The notes under the pieces are model-generated. The model did no database searches. It saw nothing but the letters and a program-made list of their open reading frames with translations, and was not told the origin of the DNA. DNA of 64,000 bases from Pleodorina starrii (Eukaryota > Chlorophyta > Chlorophyceae > Chlamydomonadales > Volvocaceae): the NCBI GenBank assembly GCA_030267565.1, contig BRXU01000004.1, positions 1,107,501-1,171,500 on the forward strand. The letters are read 5' to 3'. Shown here piece by piece: positions 60,601-64,000 of this stretch (position 1 is the stretch's first letter; each line of letters opens with the position of its first letter). A program made the translations under genes and the position numbers.

Positions 60601-61689
60601 CACCTCGGGTGTCAACACGCGGGAGAAGCTCAAGATGAGGGACCCCGGGCTGGCGGCGGTGATGACGCGGGTGTACGGCGACGGGCCCTGGAGGTGCGGG
60701 CATGGGGACGGACGGGTCTGTCTAGCTCTCACCAGCCCCGTCGCCCCGTTTCACCACCGTTGCCAGAAACGCACGAACGCGGACGGTTGCGGTGCCGGTG
60801 TGTTGCGCGAGCTGATCCATGCCTCCGGGCGGCTTTTGGCAAGTTGTCTACCAGGTGCCGTACGGCACAGCACAGAGCGCTGTACGGCACAGCAGGCCAT
60901 GCTGTGGGCTATGGGCACCAACCGGGACCCGAAGCTGCTCTCCGGAGGGCTGCCCCCTGGTCGGGACGACAGACACCCTCCACACTCCCCAACCACACCC
61001 CGCCCTCTCCTCTCCCTCCCCCTCCCCCTTCCCCGGTTCCGGGTCCGTTTGTGAACGCCGTCTCCGTCCCTTCGCTGCGGCATCTTTTTTTTACCCTCCC
61101 CCGCCACCCCGGTCCTCCTGCCCTCCTCCCCGCCCGTAGGTACCCCCACGACAGCCCGGCCCCCTTTCGGATGCGGAGCACATCCCAGCGACGCAGCAGC
61201 GACGGCGCGGCCTCGCCGGAAGCAGCCGGCGCCGCGGGGCAGCACCCCAGCGGCGGCGCCGCCGGCGCCGACGCCCCGCCAGATCTCGCCGCCGCTGCCG
61301 CCGCTGCCGCCCCCACGACCCTCAGCGCCCCGGATGTTGAGGAGTCCATGGAGAGGGCTCGTTTGGCTGCGTCCTGGAGCGGCGCCGGCGGCGGGGCCGG
61401 GGGCTGGCTGCTGCCGGGGGTTCCTGGGTCGCTGAGTTGCTGTCTGCCTGGCTGCCTGGGGGGGCCGCGACGGTCTCCGCGGGGCGAGGGCGGGGTAGGG
61501 GAGGGGGAGTTTGGCGCTACGGCGTCTGGGAGGGCGGGGTCGGGGTTGTGCGGAGGTTGCTTGGCGGGGGCGGGGGCGGGGTTGCGGGCGGGCGCGGGGG
61601 CTGCACCGGGCTGTGGCACGGCGCTGTGGCGCGCGATTCGCGGGTCTGTGCGGGGCCACTCGCAGCATGCCACCGTGAAAATGTCCTGA
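57638..61689 (+). CDS. Putative zinc metallopeptidase (zincin, HEFGH)
   Basis: Exons: an uncertain first one ending 57982 (open from 57638; contains EVLPDGSLRVSGW), then 58465 to 58637 or 58640, 58930-59034, 59632-59765, 60139-60188, 60569-60693, 61140-61689. The core reads IAEHLLRRML, LAIIGRSQLTTDMPPH, RGLGGTREAP, SCGEENL, ENILIHEFGHAVMNIGLT, YDKAYCSGLYDK, NEEEYWAEGTQAWFD. HEFGH is the zinc-binding HExxH motif. EYWAEGTQ.WFD supplies a downstream Glu typical of the third zinc ligand region. Fungal and algal proteins of this type belong to the ATLF-like zincin group; normal substrates are unknown, and nothing here implies harmful activity. The last exon adds a Gly/Ala-rich tail. The 5' end is unresolved, so a larger gene or fusion with the VHL-like exons cannot be excluded. 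No signal peptide is visible in the exons recovered. Confidence 0.72.
58667..58702 (-). repeat. Intron-end motif, donor side
   Basis: Reads GGTAAATAATGATACCGCAG then CGGAGACGGAGACGGC, about 30 nt inside the donor of the peptidase intron ending at 58929. An 18-nt direct repeat (GCGTGGCTGGGCGCGGGG) flanks it at about 58651 and 58701. Confidence 0.65.
59111..59142 (-). repeat. Intron-end motif, donor side (diverged)
   Basis: Reads GGTCAAGGGAAGTGCGAACC then GCAGCGAAGGCGC, about 76 nt inside the donor of intron 59035-59631. Diverged in the A-rich half but intact in ACCGCAGCGAAGG. Confidence 0.45.
60232..60260 (-). repeat. Intron-end motif, donor side
   Basis: Reads GGGGCAAAAAGAAAATACCG then CAGCTGGCC, about 43 nt inside the donor of intron 60189-60568. 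The matching acceptor-side form is at 60473-60507. Confidence 0.5.
60473..60507 (+). repeat. Intron-end motif, acceptor side
   Basis: Reads CCCATCGCTGCGGTGCCTTC then TTCTGTATTAACCCC, about 61 nt before the acceptor at 60568. Inverted relative to 60232-60260 in the same intron. Confidence 0.5.
61057..61095 (+). repeat. Intron-end motif, acceptor side
   Basis: Reads GCCGTCTCCGTCCCTTCGCT then GCGGCATCTTTTTTTTACC, about 44 nt before the acceptor at 61139. The similarity to 22934-22970 extends about 20 nt further upstream (GGGTCCGTT.). Confidence 0.65.
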
Positions 61690-61790
61690 CACGACACGGC
61701 GCGACCTGACGCGACCTAACTCTTGAGCTGACACGACACGATCTGAGCTGACATGACTTGACACGACGCGACCCGACCTCACGTGACCGG
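61684..61790 (+). repeat. Degenerate TGACACGAC-type minisatellite
   Basis: Irregular tandem units related to TGACACGACACG, starting at the peptidase stop codon and running through its proximal 3' UTR. Confidence 0.7.
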
Positions 61791-62957
61791 ACGAAGGGGC
61801 GGGCAAGCAGCCATCCATGTACGGCCCGTGAGCTGGGCGAGCTTGGATGTTCGAACGCACGAAGGGGTTAAATCTGAGGGCGGCCGTCGGCTGGGCGAAC
61901 GGGCAGACGCGCGGCGGAAGGAAGGACGGGCGGGCGCCGGGCGGGCGTGTTGGTTGGGGCAGCGCCGCCGGCGGTGGTCCGACCGAGGGTGGTGGAGGGA
62001 TGGGCTGATGGGTGGATTGGTGGCCCGGATTGGCGGCCCGGGGGGCGGGGGCGGGGGCGATGTGGAGGCCGGGCGCGGGCGCCCACCGCAGTTTGGGGTA
62101 CCGTATCTTTACGAGGGAGCGAACGAACGGAACCGGAAAGGAGGGGAAACGGACAAACCGACGGAACATGGGGCCATCTGGCTGTCCAATGCATACCGGC
62201 ACTGCGCGCTCATGGTGGGACGCTGGTCCCGCCCCGGTCATCGTAGCATTGTTGCAGTGGAGCGGGGCCGGCGCGCGTGCAGGTACGGCCGCCTTGCGGC
62301 GTGTGTGGTCTGTGGTGGTAGCGGTGGTGGTCGGTCGATGACACGCAATTGTTTGGAGCTGTGGCCAAAGCTTCTTTTCAATCTAACCGGCATTATTACC
62401 GGTACGTTCGACTGCCAGTGTAGGAGCGTACGTCGGGCGCTGCGGCAATTTTACCGCGATTGCGCCTTTTGCTGCTAATGTGAAGCTGGGTGCTTGTGCA
62501 GGCGGGCAAGGGAGCGTACTCGGGTACTCCTGCCGAGCAGAGGCAGGCAGGCCGGGGGAACAAAGCCGAAGCTTCGAAGTTTGAAGCATTCATCCCTCAG
62601 CGGTTCCCAGGAATCGCTACAGCCTAAATTTGAAACACGCGGGAGCCGCCGCAGCACACGGCCGCAGCCACATTCCCCCGGCGATGCCCCGGCGTTCTCG
62701 ACCGCTAGACCGTTTTCGATCGCACCCCAAACAGCACTTGGTGGATCGCACCCCAGACAGCCTGCGAACAAACCTGCACACCAAATCCTCCACATCCCGG
62801 CAAGGCACAACCATGACCCAGGCAGAACACAGGAGGGGTGTGTGTGTTCATTTTTCCCCTGGTCCGCTGGTCGCCTCCGCTACAGTGTGAGGCCACGCAG
62901 CTGGTCCGCCGGCTCTGCTCTTCCGAGGGCCTGGTGCCCCCCCACTGTAACAACCCC

Positions 62958-63003
<46 letters not shown>

Positions 63004-64000
63004 CCTTCCGTCGGTGCCCACCTAGCCGCGGTGGGACGCAGGCCACCTATGACCTAACCCTGCTACGCTCAGCCCGGCCATGGCCCATACCACATACATG
63101 GTACCAGACTGCCACTACTCCTGCCGCACACGACTTAAAAGAGGCAAATTGAACCTAAGGATGAATACGGTAATTGCTATCACGTGCCGTGTCAAATACT
63201 TGAGCGCATCTATCGGGACAGTATTAAGCGGCGCCGCTGCCAGTTCCAAACCCGTGTCAACTGTACGGTATATTGCCGTGCACTGTACGTCAACCGACAC
63301 CAGGGTGCGCCGGTCCGTTTTCCAGTCACGCAATCATATATGACCCAAGACCTTGCGTCGCCTTGTGATGAAATATACAGCAGAACGGCGAGGCAAGCGA
63401 ACAAAGTCAAGTCGATATCCTCCTACCCCCGCTATGGCCAATACTGCACGTTTTGCACAACCTGCACGAGTAAGTGATATACACAGGGAAGGCGCAACCG
63501 CTGCCCTGGGGCGGCCGCCATTGGACACACACTCACACAGACAGCCCCGGGGAAAGGACGGCGAGGGAAGGGCACAATGAAAAAATGGTATCGAACTACC
63601 GTATCGATACAGGGTGTGGCACGAATATGGCGGCACCACACAGGGCGACACCGCACAGAAGGCACTGGGGCACACAAGTACGGCACCCAAACGCTGGACG
63701 GCGAACGCCAACTCTGGGGCAAATAAATGTGTTAATAAAGCGCCGCCGAGAGGGTTGCTGCCGGATGAGCCCCACCTCCTCCGTCCTCCCCCTCCCCCTC
63801 CCCCCGCCCCCGAAATGCCGCCTCCTTTCGACCGCTACGGTATCATCTTCAATGCCCGCTCCCCCCATGCACCCATGTTTTCACTTGCGCCCCACCTCGA
63901 CCCTCACGGGCCCTCATCGCCATGCCACGACCATGCGCACCCGGCTTCCGTCCACCGCCTTATTTTCGCGTAAACGCTGGCGCCATCTCCACCCGCACAT
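61791..64000. other. Repeat-rich end of window, no gene supported
   Basis: Contains GC-rich frames without family match, a (CAA)n array (62957-63003), and a near-tandem pair around CGATCGCACCCCAAACAGCA / GGATCGCACCCCAGACAGCC (62717-62765). At 63830-63858 a sequence GACCGCTACGGTATCATCTT resembles the acceptor-side intron motif. That may mean an intron of a gene running off the window, but no exon is identifiable. Confidence 0.5.
62957..63003 (+). repeat. (CAA)n microsatellite
   Basis: About sixteen uninterrupted CAA/ACA units. They follow a stretch (62855-62950) partly similar to 32985-33110, which also ends in a short CAACAACA run. Confidence 0.9.

Overview
The window is nuclear DNA of a green alga, most likely volvocine or a close chlorophycean relative. 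It is very GC-rich, and its genes are broken into many short exons separated by long C/T-rich GT..AG introns. Interstitial TTTTAGGG repeats match the Chlamydomonas telomere unit. The gene set is plant-like: callose synthase, plastidic glucose transporter, ATX-type trithorax methyltransferase, fibrillin. The species cannot be fixed from the sequence alone. No bacterial operon, CRISPR, rRNA or tRNA was seen.

Layout. 1-9368 (+): 3' part of a callose (1,3-beta-glucan) synthase gene. 9369-16379: low-gene region with a long inverted-repeat hairpin and a possible decayed transposase. 16380-18436 (+): A-type mitotic cyclin. 19340-23744 (-): serine/alanine-tailed coiled-coil protein, convergent with the cyclin. 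24710-31684 (-): plastidic glucose transporter whose introns hold two inverted copies of a microsatellite-flanked retroelement. About 32161-32623 (+): possible small gene of unknown function. 34362-44595 (-): very large trithorax/ATX-like histone H3K4 methyltransferase. 45104-46615 (+): plastid lipid-associated protein (fibrillin). 48410-54020 (-): RAD17 checkpoint clamp loader. 54610-55592 (+): small ABM-domain protein. 57162-57580 (+): VHL beta-domain protein. About 57638-61689 (+): putative zinc metallopeptidase with an HEFGH motif. The remainder to 64000 is repeat-rich with no convincing gene.

The genes are unrelated in pathway: cell wall, cell cycle, DNA-damage checkpoint, chromatin and plastid functions. 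This is normal for an algal chromosome. All exon models were built by hand from splice consensus, reading phase and family similarity. For every multi-exon model with a firm start the summed exon length is a multiple of three.

The most unusual signals are non-coding. (1) A short intronic motif occurs nine times. It is always in one orientation near donors and in the opposite orientation near acceptors, so it behaves like terminal inverted repeats of introns. (2) Three copies of one element, each cut at a different 5' point, all have CA/GT-type microsatellite DNA at both ends. This suggests a non-LTR retroelement that targets microsatellites. (3) A hairpin of roughly 500 bp resembles algal small-RNA precursors. 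(4) Complementary repeats flank internal exons of RAD17 and of the glucose transporter.
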